Source of the DNA: a bacterium
GTDB lineage: Bacteria; Patescibacteriota; Minisyncoccia; Phycocordibacterales; UBA9973
Assembly: GCA_021831595.1 (NCBI GenBank)
Contig: JAKBMK010000005.1
Coordinates: forward strand, 1 to 34,603
Length of the DNA stretch: 34,603 bases
Direction: 5' to 3'
The position numbers were made by a program, and so were the translations under genes. The notes under the pieces are model-generated. The model was not told the DNA's origin, ran no database searches, and was given only the letters and a program-made list of their open reading frames with translations. This document shows, piece by piece, positions 1-8,014 of the stretch; the first letter of the stretch is position 1, and each line of letters opens with the position of its first letter.

Positions 1-106
1 ATAATCACATTTTATCTTAATCCCCATAAATTGACAGACTAGATTTTAAACAAGCAAAAAGCTTGCAGTAGAGAGGGGAACTCGAGCGCGCGAACCTCGC
101 TCAAAC

Positions 107-180
107 TGGCTGGGAGACTAGGAATCGAACCTAGATTAAAGGCTTCAAAGGCCTCTGTCCTACCGTTAGACGATCTCCCA
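107..180 (-). tRNA. tRNA-Gln (anticodon TTG)
   Basis: On the minus strand the gene folds as a complete cloverleaf. The acceptor pairs TGGGAGA with TCTCCCA, followed by G73 and an encoded CCA. The anticodon stem is GAGGC/GCCTT with loop CTTTGAA, giving anticodon TTG, which reads CAA. The T-arm carries GGTTCGATTCC. It is the first gene of the window and is transcribed away from the nucleoside phosphorylase gene that follows. Confidence 0.96.
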
Positions 181-195
181 ATAGAAAACAATATA

Positions 196-224
196 AGAAT
201 ACAACAAAAATGGTTATTTTTCAA
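196..224 (-). promoter_or_regulatory. Promoter of tRNA-Gln
   Basis: Reading the minus strand, TTGAAA (224-219) and TATTCT (201-196) are separated by 17 bp. Transcription would begin about 8-10 nt before the mature 5' end at 180. The -10 is a weak match, so this is only a moderate call. Confidence 0.5.
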
Positions 225-266
225 CTGTTTGATATTAGAAGTCTCACAGAACATTTCTTAGAAGAA

Positions 267-1034
267 TTATTCTATTACAGTAATAAGACCTGCTCTTAAA
301 ATATTCTTTCTTAATTCTGTCCTCTTTTCTTTTTCATTTGCATGGCTCGCGTCTCCTACGGTTTGTCCTTTAATTAAATTATCAGAAACATAAACAAGAG
401 CGGTGCTTGGAACATTAAAATTTTTAGAAACGGCAAAAACTGTAGAGATTTCCATTTCAACACCATAATATCCATCATCTGACCAAGAGGTGACATCCTC
501 CCATGATTCTCCCATCATTGCTTGGTTGGTTATGATAGGCCCTCTTTTGATTGCAAAATCAAGTCCAAGATTTTTTTGAAGTGTCTCTGATAAATTATCA
601 TCTGGATAATGCTTGAAGTCTTTTGATTCTTTATCATATATTCTTGTGATGCTTTCATTCCCATAACTATATGTGGGGATTATTAAATCTAAAGAATTAA
701 TATCTTTTCCCAAACCACCGCAACTACCTAAATGAATATTTTTCTTTGATCCAAACAAACAAGCCAAGTGAGTATATTCAGAAAGCATAGTTCCTCCATA
801 CATTACAACAAACCAATAATTTTTATCATTTATTTTTATTTCTAAAACATGAGAAAGAAATCCTTCCAAGGTTCTTAGAGAATAGATTATATTGTTCTCT
901 TTTAGAATAGATTCAAGTTCTTCTCTTTGTTTTTCTTCCATCCATCCGCCATATGAAATGAATCCTTCAACATTATAGTCGGATGGTAAATTAAAATGCT
1001 CCCGATATTCTTCTGCTGTAAATGATTTATACAT
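267..1034 (-). CDS. Nucleoside phosphorylase family protein (PNP/uridine phosphorylase fold)
   Basis: Predicted 255-residue cytoplasmic enzyme of the purine/uridine phosphorylase superfamily, which cleaves nucleosides with phosphate to free base and pentose 1-phosphate in salvage. The family's phosphate and nucleoside elements are visible: a glycine-rich segment HLGSCGGLG near residue 105, and YYGVEMEISTVFAV near residue 190, matching the EME(T/S) motif that contacts the ribose. The exact base preference cannot be read from the sequence. I place the start at the ATG at 1034 and not at the upstream in-frame TTG (1043), because a TATAAT box at 1048-1043 lies 8 nt before that ATG and overlaps the TTG. 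The gene stands alone and ends in TAA. Confidence 0.82.
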   Translation of the reverse strand: MYKSFTAEEYREHFNLPSDYNVEGFISYGGWMEEKQREELESILKENNIIYSLRTLEGFLSHVLEIKINDKNYWFVVMYGGTMLSEYTHLACLFGSKKNIHLGSCGGLGKDINSLDLIIPTYSYGNESITRIYDKESKDFKHYPDDNLSETLQKNLGLDFAIKRGPIITNQAMMGESWEDVTSWSDDGYYGVEMEISTVFAVSKNFNVPSTALVYVSDNLIKGQTVGDASHANEKEKRTELRKNILRAGLITVIE

Positions 1035-1042
1035 ATACTGCA

Positions 1043-1048
1043 ATTATA
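1043..1048 (-). promoter_or_regulatory. -10 box for the nucleoside phosphorylase gene
   Basis: Minus-strand TATAAT, 8 nt before the ATG at 1034. The transcript should start at or within a couple of bases of the AUG, so it is predicted to be leaderless. Confidence 0.65.
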
Positions 1049-1100
1049 CAATAAATAAAATTAAAAACTAATGAAGCTAGCATTAGATATTTCGTCTTGA

Positions 1101-1106
1101 TATAAT
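1101..1106 (+). promoter_or_regulatory. -10 box for the SRPBCC gene
   Basis: TATAAT with 6 nt to the ATG at 1113. No good -35 hexamer is seen. The spacing predicts a leaderless mRNA. Confidence 0.6.
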
Positions 1107-1112
1107 AAAATA

Positions 1113-1562
1113 ATGAAAGAAATTAAACTTCACAAACAATGGGTTATTAAGGCACCACTTGATAGTGTTTTTAAGATAATGACAGATTTTGAGAAATTAC
1201 CAGAATATTTCCCGGATGTGGCAGAAGCAGTAGAGATTAATAAAAGAGAAGGGGACCATTTAGAAATAGAAGCCACGGTTAAATCTTTTGGTCGGAAGTT
1301 TAAGGTGAAGATGAAAACAGAGATTCTCCCAGGAAAGGGTTTTATCTCTGATAATGACAGTTATCAATTTGGAACTTCTGGGCATGAAGAATTCTTGCTT
1401 TCTCTACATCCCGAAGGAACTCTTATAGATTACACATACCAAGTTACTATCCACAAAAAGTGGCTACGTATAGTCGCTACACCTCTTATCAAATGGTATG
1501 CCATGAAGGCCTGGGAGAAAGCTGTCATTAATAAACTTAAAAATATGCTTGAGAAGAAATAA
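1113..1562 (+). CDS. SRPBCC/START-like protein (polyketide cyclase/coenzyme Q-binding type)
   Basis: A 149-residue protein with the helix-grip fold signature of the SRPBCC superfamily. The N-terminal strand is followed by a segment resembling the family's APLDxVFxxxxDFExLPEYFP (residues about 14-34). Alternating beta strands follow, and a long amphipathic C-terminal helix ends in MLEKK. Members bind hydrophobic ligands or act with the respiratory chain, but no ligand can be assigned here. There is no signal peptide or membrane segment. It has its own -10 box just upstream and is separated from the next gene by 47 bp, so it is probably monocistronic. Another small START-type role is possible. 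Confidence 0.75.
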   Translation: MKEIKLHKQWVIKAPLDSVFKIMTDFEKLPEYFPDVAEAVEINKREGDHLEIEATVKSFGRKFKVKMKTEILPGKGFISDNDSYQFGTSGHEEFLLSLHPEGTLIDYTYQVTIHKKWLRIVATPLIKWYAMKAWEKAVINKLKNMLEKK

Positions 1563-1597
1563 TAAAAAATAAGATTATTTTTTTTTGAAGTAGTCTA

Positions 1598-1603
1598 TAT
1601 AAT
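1598..1603 (+). promoter_or_regulatory. -10 box for the HAD-like gene
   Basis: TATAAT with 6 nt to the ATG at 1610; an overlapping second TATAAT lies at 1603-1608. Two ATG codons follow in tandem (1610 and 1613). A leaderless transcript is predicted. Confidence 0.55.
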
Positions 1604-1609
1604 ATAATT

Positions 1610-2623
1610 ATGATGGAAAATTTATTTAATAATATTGAAGAAAATAAAAGAATCAGTATTGCTTCAAGTTTAGAAAAATCAAATGGAGAAAACGAAAGTT
1701 TTTCTATTAAATTAGAGAAGGATGGTAAGCCAAAGTTGGTGGTGTTTGAAGATATCGACAAAACTCTTTTGCATTTAGAGCCTACATACAATGAGATTAG
1801 GAAAAATATGTGGCCAGAAGCCGTTGCCAAAGACGGGATTGAAGAAGTTAGTAAGGTTCACTTGGACGGATTTAGGCTAGGGACAATGTGGCGAGAGCTT
1901 TATAGAATGTATGGTATATATACTCTAGGGAAAGAAGAGTGGAAAGATTCGAATGTTTATACTGAAGAATTTCTATCTGAAGGAAAAGAAGGTGAGAATA
2001 TTGATAAACCTGGAGATAAATATCATGAATTTAGTGATGAGCTTTTAAGAAAGTTTGATGATATAGCGGCTGAAACAGTAGAAAAACAAGCAAAAGAAAA
2101 TCCAGATTTTTTCAATGAAGCAAAAATAGAATCTACATATAAATTAAACTCTTTGTACAAGAGGCTTGGTGTGGTGGTCGTGGGGATGTCAGCTAATCCA
2201 AGGAAGTTTATAAATGCGATTTGTAAGTACACAGGGCTGTCGGAAAATTTCATTGATTGTGCTACTGATACGGATGTATCGGGCACTAAGGAATATAAAA
2301 TGCAGTGGCTTATAGACAGACTTGAGAAGAAGGGTCTATCTGTCCCTTATGATAGATTGCTTGTTATAGGTGATTCACCCTTGGGTGACGTCGGAAGTGC
2401 TAGTCGATTCCAGAAACTAGTCAAAAGTGAACATCCGGAAGTTTCGGCTTCTGGTATCGTTATAATTGAATCTGAGAATGATATGGATGTTGCAGTAGAA
2501 AAATTAAAAGATATCAATGACATAAATATACACACATTTGATTATACAAAAGTCCCAAAAAACAAAGATGGTAATCCAGAGTTATTCTCTAAAAATAGAA
2601 AAGATTTTTATAAGAACATTTAA
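1610..2623 (+). CDS. HAD-superfamily hydrolase-like protein
   Basis: A 337-residue cytoplasmic protein. Motif I of the haloacid dehalogenase fold is visible as DIDKT (residues 48-52), giving the nucleophile and acid/base aspartates. A hydrophobic strand ending in GMSANP (near residue 190) fits motif II, and VIGDSPLGDVG (near residue 253) fits motif IV, whose aspartates hold magnesium. A large charged helical insertion of about 130 residues sits between motifs I and II as a cap. The substrate is unknown; phosphatase activity is inference from the motifs. The 45 N-terminal residues are low-complexity and charged. It ends in TAA and no clear terminator follows. Confidence 0.7.
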   Translation: MMENLFNNIEENKRISIASSLEKSNGENESFSIKLEKDGKPKLVVFEDIDKTLLHLEPTYNEIRKNMWPEAVAKDGIEEVSKVHLDGFRLGTMWRELYRMYGIYTLGKEEWKDSNVYTEEFLSEGKEGENIDKPGDKYHEFSDELLRKFDDIAAETVEKQAKENPDFFNEAKIESTYKLNSLYKRLGVVVVGMSANPRKFINAICKYTGLSENFIDCATDTDVSGTKEYKMQWLIDRLEKKGLSVPYDRLLVIGDSPLGDVGSASRFQKLVKSEHPEVSASGIVIIESENDMDVAVEKLKDINDINIHTFDYTKVPKNKDGNPELFSKNRKDFYKNI

Positions 2624-2739
2624 TACATAAGTTTAAAGGTTTTTGTATGTAGCATTTGCTATTTAGTCATTAAAATGTTATTTTTATAAAATAATAGTAA
2701 TAACTTGTCTAGTATAGGATAGGTCAATAAATATAATTT

Positions 2740-3285
2740 ATGGGAAATTTTAATGGTGGGGGTAATAGAGGTGGAGGATTTAGAGGAGGTAATGGTGGAG
2801 GACGCCCAGACTTCAAGAAGGGTGGATTCGGAGGAAATAGAGAGAAGACTATGTATAAAGCAGTCTGTGATGAATGTCACAAGAGTTGTGAAGTTCCTTT
2901 CCGCCCATCTCAAGATAAGCCAATATATTGTAATGATTGTTTTAGTGGCAAGAGGGGGAATGAAGCTCCTCGCCGTGATTTCGGTGGTGATCGTGGTGGT
3001 AATAGAGATTTCGGTAGTAAGCCATCTTTCAGCAAGCCAGCGGGAGCAGGTAACGATATGAGTAAGCAACTAAGTGAAATGAATAGCAAGCTTGATCGTT
3101 TGATTAGTTCTATAGAGAAGTTAGCAGCACCTAAAGCTGCAGTAGCTCCAGTAGTAAAAGCAGCAGCCCCAGCTCCAGTCAAAGTTGCTGCTGTCAAAGT
3201 AGCAGTCAAAGTTCCAGCTAAAAAGGTAGCAGTAAAAGCTCCTGCCAAAAAAGCAGTGAAAGCAGTAAAGAAAGGAAAGAAGTAA
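2740..3285 (+). CDS. CxxC-x17-CxxC zinc-ribbon protein with Gly-rich head and Lys/Ala-rich tail
   Basis: A 181-residue protein in three parts. Residues 1-35 are rich in Gly, Asn and Arg (RGG-like). A central zinc ribbon has the exact spacing C-x2-C-x17-C-x2-C (CDEC to CNDC), a small domain known from many CPR genomes. After a short predicted coiled-coil (residues about 107-127), the last 55 residues repeat Val/Ala/Pro/Lys units and end in KKGKK, like histone H1 tails. This composition suggests a nucleic-acid-binding protein; that function is inference. The start is fixed because the next in-frame ATG would remove the head. A TATAAT lies only 2 nt before the ATG, so the promoter is unclear. 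The KKGKK ending is shared with the 23-residue protein at 21024. Confidence 0.8.
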   Translation: MGNFNGGGNRGGGFRGGNGGGRPDFKKGGFGGNREKTMYKAVCDECHKSCEVPFRPSQDKPIYCNDCFSGKRGNEAPRRDFGGDRGGNRDFGSKPSFSKPAGAGNDMSKQLSEMNSKLDRLISSIEKLAAPKAAVAPVVKAAAPAPVKVAAVKVAVKVPAKKVAVKAPAKKAVKAVKKGKK

Positions 3286-3300
3286 TTTAAACATTAAAAC

Positions 3301-3326
3301 AAAAGCTCCCAATGGGAGCTTTTGTT
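3301..3326 (+). terminator. Intrinsic terminator after the zinc-ribbon gene
   Basis: Perfect 10-bp stem AAAAGCTCCC/GGGAGCTTTT with a 3-nt loop, followed by a T-rich stretch. It is A/T-flanked on both sides. Confidence 0.85.
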
Positions 3327-3342
3327 TTATTTTAATTGAGGA

Positions 3343-3351
3343 TGCTATAAT
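3343..3351 (+). promoter_or_regulatory. Extended -10 (TGC-TATAAT) for the beta-propeller gene
   Basis: TGCTATAAT with 6 nt to the ATG at 3358. This gives a predicted leaderless start and an extended -10 that compensates for the lack of a clear -35. Confidence 0.7.
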
Positions 3352-3357
3352 GTTCCC

Positions 3358-4386
3358 ATGGATAAATACTATATACAGCATGAAGGAAAAGTTATAGACG
3401 ATGCCCGATTTAAGCATGTGATGGCTATCACTCTTGATCCTAGGTCAAATTTTAAGAAAGGAATAGTGAGGTGTGTAATTAAAAGAGAGGGAGATATTCA
3501 CATTAAAGGTTACTTAGATAGAAGTGAGTTATATAAAATAGAAGGAGATTCTCTAGAACATTTTGAAATTAAAGAAAGATTAAAAATAAAAAATGAGAAG
3601 GAAATTATAAAGAGTTTTTTACCTCCAGGTTTTGATTTTATTGGCCTGGAAGATCCCGACATCTGGATAGATAGAGAGACAGATCTAATGCATGTGTATT
3701 TCACGATCCCGTTTATTAGCAAAGATAAAAGTATCAAGAATAAAATCAGTCTTGGTCATGCGGTGGGTAACGATTTAGATTCTCTCGAGATGACGGAACC
3801 AACTCTTATGAGTATAGATGGCGTAAATGCAAAGGAGATTTCTATTGCACCAACAAACAAAAATGGTTTTCGTTACAATCTTATAGAATCAAAAAGTCGC
3901 AAGGATGGGTCTTCTTGTTCTGTTGTAGAAGTTGCTATTGCAAGAGATATGGGTAAGCCATGGGAGCGCGGAGAGATAGTTTTCCACCCAAAAGATCAAG
4001 ATATTCCCTGGATTGGTGGGCATGCTTCTCCGGGACCATTATTGCCGAAAAGTTTTATAGATATGGGGGAGGGTAAAATGCTCGGCATAATAAACGGACG
4101 TGAGGCAAACAATAAAATGGAAAACGGGACAACTTTATATGGAATGTTTAGTATAGGTCTTTTTATATATGATTATGAAAATGGAAAGATTGACTGGGTG
4201 TCATCTGAACCTTTTATACAAGATACTGAAGCTAGCACAATAACTTTTGCAAGTCAGTTTGTAGAAACTAAAGAAGGTGAAGGTACACTCTACGCTCACG
4301 TTGATGATTCATTTGTGAGAGCATATACTTTAACGAGAGAAAAAATTCAAGAATTTTTAATTGAAAATAAATATCATGGAACTTAA
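3358..4386 (+). CDS. Five-bladed beta-propeller protein, GH43/GH130-like
   Basis: A 342-residue soluble protein with repeated beta-strand segments. GLEDPDIWIDRETDLMHVYF (residues about 98-117) resembles the EDPR-type motif of glycoside hydrolase family 130/43 propellers, and GGHASPGPLLP (near residue 220) resembles the substrate-pocket loops of those families. No signal peptide is present, so an intracellular role such as phosphorolysis or hydrolysis of an oligosaccharide is possible but not proven. It heads a run of genes to 6917. Its last 11 bp overlap the next start codon, indicating co-transcription. The family call is by motif resemblance only. Confidence 0.5.
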   Translation: MDKYYIQHEGKVIDDARFKHVMAITLDPRSNFKKGIVRCVIKREGDIHIKGYLDRSELYKIEGDSLEHFEIKERLKIKNEKEIIKSFLPPGFDFIGLEDPDIWIDRETDLMHVYFTIPFISKDKSIKNKISLGHAVGNDLDSLEMTEPTLMSIDGVNAKEISIAPTNKNGFRYNLIESKSRKDGSSCSVVEVAIARDMGKPWERGEIVFHPKDQDIPWIGGHASPGPLLPKSFIDMGEGKMLGIINGREANNKMENGTTLYGMFSIGLFIYDYENGKIDWVSSEPFIQDTEASTITFASQFVETKEGEGTLYAHVDDSFVRAYTLTREKIQEFLIENKYHGT

Positions 4387-4969
4387 AGCAACTTTTGGAA
4401 TACTCTCAGCCTTTTTTACTTTTGCGGGACTCGTGCCTTATTTTTTAGAAATTAGTAAAAGAGAAATATATCCACACAATCTTTCTTGGCTCGGCTGGGC
4501 ATTCATAACTTTTGTTGGAGGCATGGCCATGCTTGCCGATGGGGGCAAGTGGTCTGTTGTTATTTTGTTTGCGAATAGCTTATCCTGCATTCTGGTTGTT
4601 TGTTATTCGATTTATAAAAAAGTAGGAGTTTGGTCCACGACCATATATGATTATTTATTTTTTGGTTTGGGTGTTTTAGGAGTTATTTTATGGCAGACTT
4701 TTGATATGCCCCTTATCGCTGTGGTTTGTTCTGTTGTTGCAGATTTTTCATTTGGTTTGCCTACAATTATCAAAGCATACAAGAATCCTAAATCTGAATT
4801 ACCTCTTGCTTGGCTTTCATGTTCTATTGCTGGATTACTTAGTTTGTTTGCTTTACAAAGTTTTGTTGTAGGAGAATTTCTGTACCCTTTATATCTATTC
4901 ATTTTTGATACAGTTGTATTTTTGATAGCCCTTATTGGTGGTTATATGAAAATGATCAAAACTAAATAA
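4376..4969 (+). CDS. PQ-loop/SemiSWEET-like polytopic membrane protein
   Basis: A 197-residue protein with about seven hydrophobic segments. Two halves each carry a Pro-containing loop resembling the PQ-loop of SWEET/SemiSWEET transporters: GLVPYFLEISKRE with SWLGWAF near residue 18, and FGLPTIIKAYKNP with LAWLS near residue 125. Internal duplication with a linking helix is typical of such carriers. The substrate is unknown. I prefer the ATG at 4376 to the one 15 bp upstream (4361) because the protein then starts at MELKATFG, directly before the first membrane segment. It overlaps the end of the propeller gene by 11 bp and has no Shine-Dalgarno, so translation may depend on coupling. Confidence 0.6.
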   Translation: MELKATFGILSAFFTFAGLVPYFLEISKREIYPHNLSWLGWAFITFVGGMAMLADGGKWSVVILFANSLSCILVVCYSIYKKVGVWSTTIYDYLFFGLGVLGVILWQTFDMPLIAVVCSVVADFSFGLPTIIKAYKNPKSELPLAWLSCSIAGLLSLFALQSFVVGEFLYPLYLFIFDTVVFLIALIGGYMKMIKTK

Positions 4970-4971
4970 TT

Positions 4972-5436
4972 ATGCGGAGAATTTTCAAGATTATTAATGG
5001 GAGGCTTTATTATATTTCTAGAGTTAAAAGAAAAATTAAGAAGACAAGAAGAAAAAATTTAAATTATTTAAAACACAAAAAAGCTGCGAGCGTTTTGGTA
5101 AAAGAAAGATTAGAATATTTCAATCAGTTTTATAATTATAAATACGGTAGAGTAGCTATCCGGAATCAGAAGACCAGATGGGGGAGTTGTTCTAAAAAGG
5201 GGAATTTAAATTTTAATTACAAGATCGTTTTCCTTACTCCAAAACAAGCCGACTATATAATAGTTCACGAGCTTTGCCATTTGAAAGAATTTAATCACTC
5301 TGTGAGATTTTGGGATTTGGTGGCTAAAGCTGTACCCGAATATAAAGAAATTAGAAGTAGCCTGCGCCAGATAGGGGTTCAACCCCTATCTGGGAGCAGA
5401 AAGTCTTTCTATTTGGGGGAAAATAAGGTAAAGTAA
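4972..5436 (+). CDS. YgjP/DUF45-type zinc metallopeptidase-like protein
   Basis: A 154-residue protein. The zinc motif HELCHLKEFNHS (residues about 99-110) gives HExxH plus a third histidine, and TRWGSCSKKGNLNFNY (near residue 70) is the WGSC signature of the YgjP-like (PF01863) family. Members are predicted intracellular metal-dependent hydrolases related to SprT and wss-type peptidases; the true substrate is unknown. The N-terminal 45 residues are strongly basic. It follows the membrane protein by 2 bp and precedes the ABC-F gene by 8 bp, so it lies inside the operon. A short in-gene palindrome, AGGGGTTCAACCCCT (near 5372), is noted but looks incidental. Confidence 0.85.
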   Translation: MRRIFKIINGRLYYISRVKRKIKKTRRKNLNYLKHKKAASVLVKERLEYFNQFYNYKYGRVAIRNQKTRWGSCSKKGNLNFNYKIVFLTPKQADYIIVHELCHLKEFNHSVRFWDLVAKAVPEYKEIRSSLRQIGVQPLSGSRKSFYLGENKVK

Positions 5437-5444
5437 GAATCTAT

Positions 5445-6917
5445 ATGGCTCACGGAGAAGTAGTAATACGATTTGAAAAGGTTTCTTTTGAATACGGGCA
5501 CAATAAACCGATACTGGATACGGTAGATTTTTCTGTACGTCGCGGTATGAAAGTGACAATAATGGGGCAGAATGGTGCAGGGAAAAGTACTTTATTCTCA
5601 CTCATTACTGGTGAGAGACAACCAGAGGACGGATCTATAAGTTTGGCTCAGAGGACAACCATTGCTCTTTCTAGACAAGTCATTCCTCGTGATGAACTCG
5701 ATCTCACGGTTCGTGAATTCTTTCAAAAAGTTTTCAAAGAAAAAGTTTACGATATTGATCCTCGTATCGATGATGTGCTAGAGGTAGTTAATTTGAAAGG
5801 ACACGAAAAGGTTCACGAGAGAATCATGCGCTCTTTCTCTGGAGGTCAGCAAGCCCGTCTCCTTCTTGCTTCAGCTTTGATACAAGAGCCAGATATATTG
5901 CTTCTCGATGAACCGACAAATAATCTAGATAAAGCAGGCATTGCTCATCTGACAGATTTCTTAGTAAAATACAAGAAGACAGTTATCGTCATCTCTCACG
6001 ATGCACACTTCCTCAATTCATTTACAGATGCTGTTCTTTATCTCGATGTCTACACAAAAAAGATTGAGCAGTATGTCGGTAACTATACAGATGTTCGCGA
6101 CCAGATAACCGCTAGAATGGAAAGAGAAAATAGAAAAAATGCTTTGCTTTCAAAAGAGATTCAAGCTAAAAAGGATCAAGCCAACGCTTTCGCTATGAAA
6201 GGAGGAAATCTTCGTGCTGTGGCCAAGCGTATGCGAGACTTAGCAGAAGAACTTGAAGAAGAGAAAGTAGATGTCAGACGCGAAGATAAAACAATAAGGA
6301 ATTTCGTTATTCCTACCCAGGATGATTATGTAGGAGATATTGTAACTTTTACATCTGTGCCTATCTATAAGAACCATAAAATAAAAAATATAAAAGTGAA
6401 CGTGAAGCTTCGCAAGAACAAACACTTGCTCCTATCAGGCCCTAATGGAATAGGGAAAAGTACTTTACTTGAATCTATTGTGAAAGGTGAAGTAGAAGGC
6501 ATAAAAGTTCCTCCAGAAGTTAGAGTGGGTTATTACAGGCAAGATTTCTCGACTCTCGATTTTAATGATACAGTCTATGAATCTCTTGCTGAAACTATGA
6601 GGAAGGTGAGTGGTAAGGTTCACGAAGAAACTATTCGCGCGACAGCTGCCAGCTTCCTTATTACTGGTGATATGGTTTATACACAGATAGGTAGCCTTTC
6701 AGAAGGACAGAAAGGACTTGTCGCTTTTGCCACATTGGTTCTTACAAAGCCCGGACTTCTTATATTAGACGAGCCGACAAACCATATAAACTTCCGTCAT
6801 TTACCAGTGATAGCGAAAGCCTTAAGTGAATTCAAAGGAGCAATGATATTGGTATCTCATGTGCCGGATTTTGTAGAGAAAATAAGGATAGATGAAATAC
6901 TTGATTTAGATAAATAA
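5445..6917 (+). CDS. ABC-F family ATPase
   Basis: A 490-residue protein with two ABC ATPase domains and no membrane domain, the arrangement of ABC-F ribosome-associated factors. Domain 1 has Walker A GQNGAGKST (about 38-46), signature SGGQQARLLLA and Walker B LLLDEPTNNLD. Domain 2 has GPNGIGKST (about 336), signature LSEGQKGLVAF and ILDEPTNH. A charged linker (about residues 215-285) corresponds to the P-site tRNA-interacting region. Family members (EttA, Uup and antibiotic-resistance types) bind the E site and relieve or throttle ribosomes; which type this is cannot be told. It is the last gene of the run, ending at a strong terminator. Confidence 0.92.
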   Translation: MAHGEVVIRFEKVSFEYGHNKPILDTVDFSVRRGMKVTIMGQNGAGKSTLFSLITGERQPEDGSISLAQRTTIALSRQVIPRDELDLTVREFFQKVFKEKVYDIDPRIDDVLEVVNLKGHEKVHERIMRSFSGGQQARLLLASALIQEPDILLLDEPTNNLDKAGIAHLTDFLVKYKKTVIVISHDAHFLNSFTDAVLYLDVYTKKIEQYVGNYTDVRDQITARMERENRKNALLSKEIQAKKDQANAFAMKGGNLRAVAKRMRDLAEELEEEKVDVRREDKTIRNFVIPTQDDYVGDIVTFTSVPIYKNHKIKNIKVNVKLRKNKHLLLSGPNGIGKSTLLESIVKGEVEGIKVPPEVRVGYYRQDFSTLDFNDTVYESLAETMRKVSGKVHEETIRATAASFLITGDMVYTQIGSLSEGQKGLVAFATLVLTKPGLLILDEPTNHINFRHLPVIAKALSEFKGAMILVSHVPDFVEKIRIDEILDLDK

Positions 6918-6944
6918 AAACCTCCAATTGGAGGTTTTTATTTT
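6916..6944 (+). terminator. Intrinsic terminator after the ABC-F gene
   Basis: Stem AAAAACCTCC/GGAGGTTTTT with an AATT loop, followed by T-rich sequence. It also serves the converging gene whose stop lies at 6952. Confidence 0.85.
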
Positions 6945-6951
6945 ACACAAA

Positions 6952-7896
6952 TTACTTTTTGTTAAAATCTTTCTCTCTCATGATTCGAAATCTTCTCATC
7001 ATATCCAAAGCAATACTTGATTTAGTATATTCATACAAGTCTATACTTTCGTGCATCTTCTCGTCAGTATGAATTTCATTTTTAATATTTCTCAATAAAG
7101 CTTGTATTTTTTCATATTGTAATTTTGCAAAGTCAAATCTAATGTTACTTCTATTTACTTCATGATAGTCTAGTATTGTCTGGAGTTGTTCTTCTATTTG
7201 TAATAAAATCAAATATTTTAATGGATGATTTTCAAGTACCTCATTATTGTCTGTGATATAAGCATTTGCTAGTTCTTCAATGTCTTTTTTTGATGCACCA
7301 ATAATGAATTTTGGAACAAGTAGTCTCCCTTTTTCTTTAGTGTCTGGGTCTTCAAAATATTTTATTGTAGGAATGTTTCCTCCTTCGACATTGTTGGACC
7401 AGTTTTTTTGAAGTTTTTCATAAATCTTTTTATCTTGATTCGTTACAGTGAAATCAAAAGCAATTCCCAAGTAGCCACCTCTCTCGTGTTTCATTATCGC
7501 ATCAATGCCTACTCTTAAATCATCATAATCTGATGTCATGATAGATTTGCAGCCCTTGAACCACTTTTTATTTAGTCTATCTACTATCATTGCCTGGAGG
7601 ATTTCTGATAACTGAAATCCTCCTTCAAGATGTTCGAGATTGTCTCTACCATATGAACTATTTGCTTCCTCTATTTTAGATCTAGTGTATGACACATACT
7701 GTTTATCTTTGTTGATAGATTCACTAGTGTAGTCATTTTCAAATTTTGTGCCAGGCATAGCACCTTTAAAAGAATCCAGATCTTCTGTTCTGTTTGAATA
7801 GACTGTTTCTAGTTTTTTGAATAATAATAATTGATTTTGCTGACTTTCTAAGATACTTGGCTCGTTTTTAATACTAGGTTTAAATTGTTCATTCAT
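6952..7896 (-). CDS. Conserved-looking protein of unknown function
   Basis: A 314-residue soluble protein that I do not recognise. The N-terminal 60 residues are polar and probably disordered. A central mixed segment holds DYDDLRVGIDAIMKH, GGYLGIAFDFTVTN and RLLVPKFIIGAS (residues about 122-205). The D...D pattern on alternating strands faintly recalls PD-(D/E)xK nuclease cores, but no clear catalytic set can be named. The C-terminal 110 residues are helical and charged. No signal peptide or membrane segment is visible. The start ATG lies 8 nt after a TATAAT box. It stands alone between convergent and divergent neighbours. Confidence 0.6.
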   Translation of the reverse strand: MNEQFKPSIKNEPSILESQQNQLLLFKKLETVYSNRTEDLDSFKGAMPGTKFENDYTSESINKDKQYVSYTRSKIEEANSSYGRDNLEHLEGGFQLSEILQAMIVDRLNKKWFKGCKSIMTSDYDDLRVGIDAIMKHERGGYLGIAFDFTVTNQDKKIYEKLQKNWSNNVEGGNIPTIKYFEDPDTKEKGRLLVPKFIIGASKKDIEELANAYITDNNEVLENHPLKYLILLQIEEQLQTILDYHEVNRSNIRFDFAKLQYEKIQALLRNIKNEIHTDEKMHESIDLYEYTKSSIALDMMRRFRIMREKDFNKK

Positions 7897-7904
7897 AATT
7901 ACTT

Positions 7905-7910
7905 ATTATA
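7905..7910 (-). promoter_or_regulatory. -10 box for the unknown gene at 7896
   Basis: Minus-strand TATAAT, 8 nt before the ATG at 7896. A leaderless start is predicted. Confidence 0.6.
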
Positions 7911-7976
7911 TGTCTTTTGGCCCAAAAAACAAATAAAAACATAATAAATTAAAGATATTGAGAAGGGGACTTACTA

Positions 7977-8005
7977 TTGACAAAAGTTAATAAATAGTAT
8001 ATAAT
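7977..8005 (+). promoter_or_regulatory. Consensus sigma-70-type promoter of the Tyr/Asn-repeat gene
   Basis: Perfect TTGACA (7977-7982) and TATAAT (8000-8005) with a 17-bp spacer, the strongest protein-gene promoter in the window. The expected start is at about 8012-8014, so the in-frame ATG at 8006 lies upstream of the transcript and the ATG at 8015 is the usable start. Confidence 0.88.
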
Positions 8006-8014
8006 ATGGGTGTT

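Noticed and set aside
8006-8014. Upstream in-frame ATG of the Tyr/Asn-repeat gene
   Set aside because: It begins one base after the TATAAT box and would lie outside the transcript; the ATG at 8015 starts a normal signal peptide.
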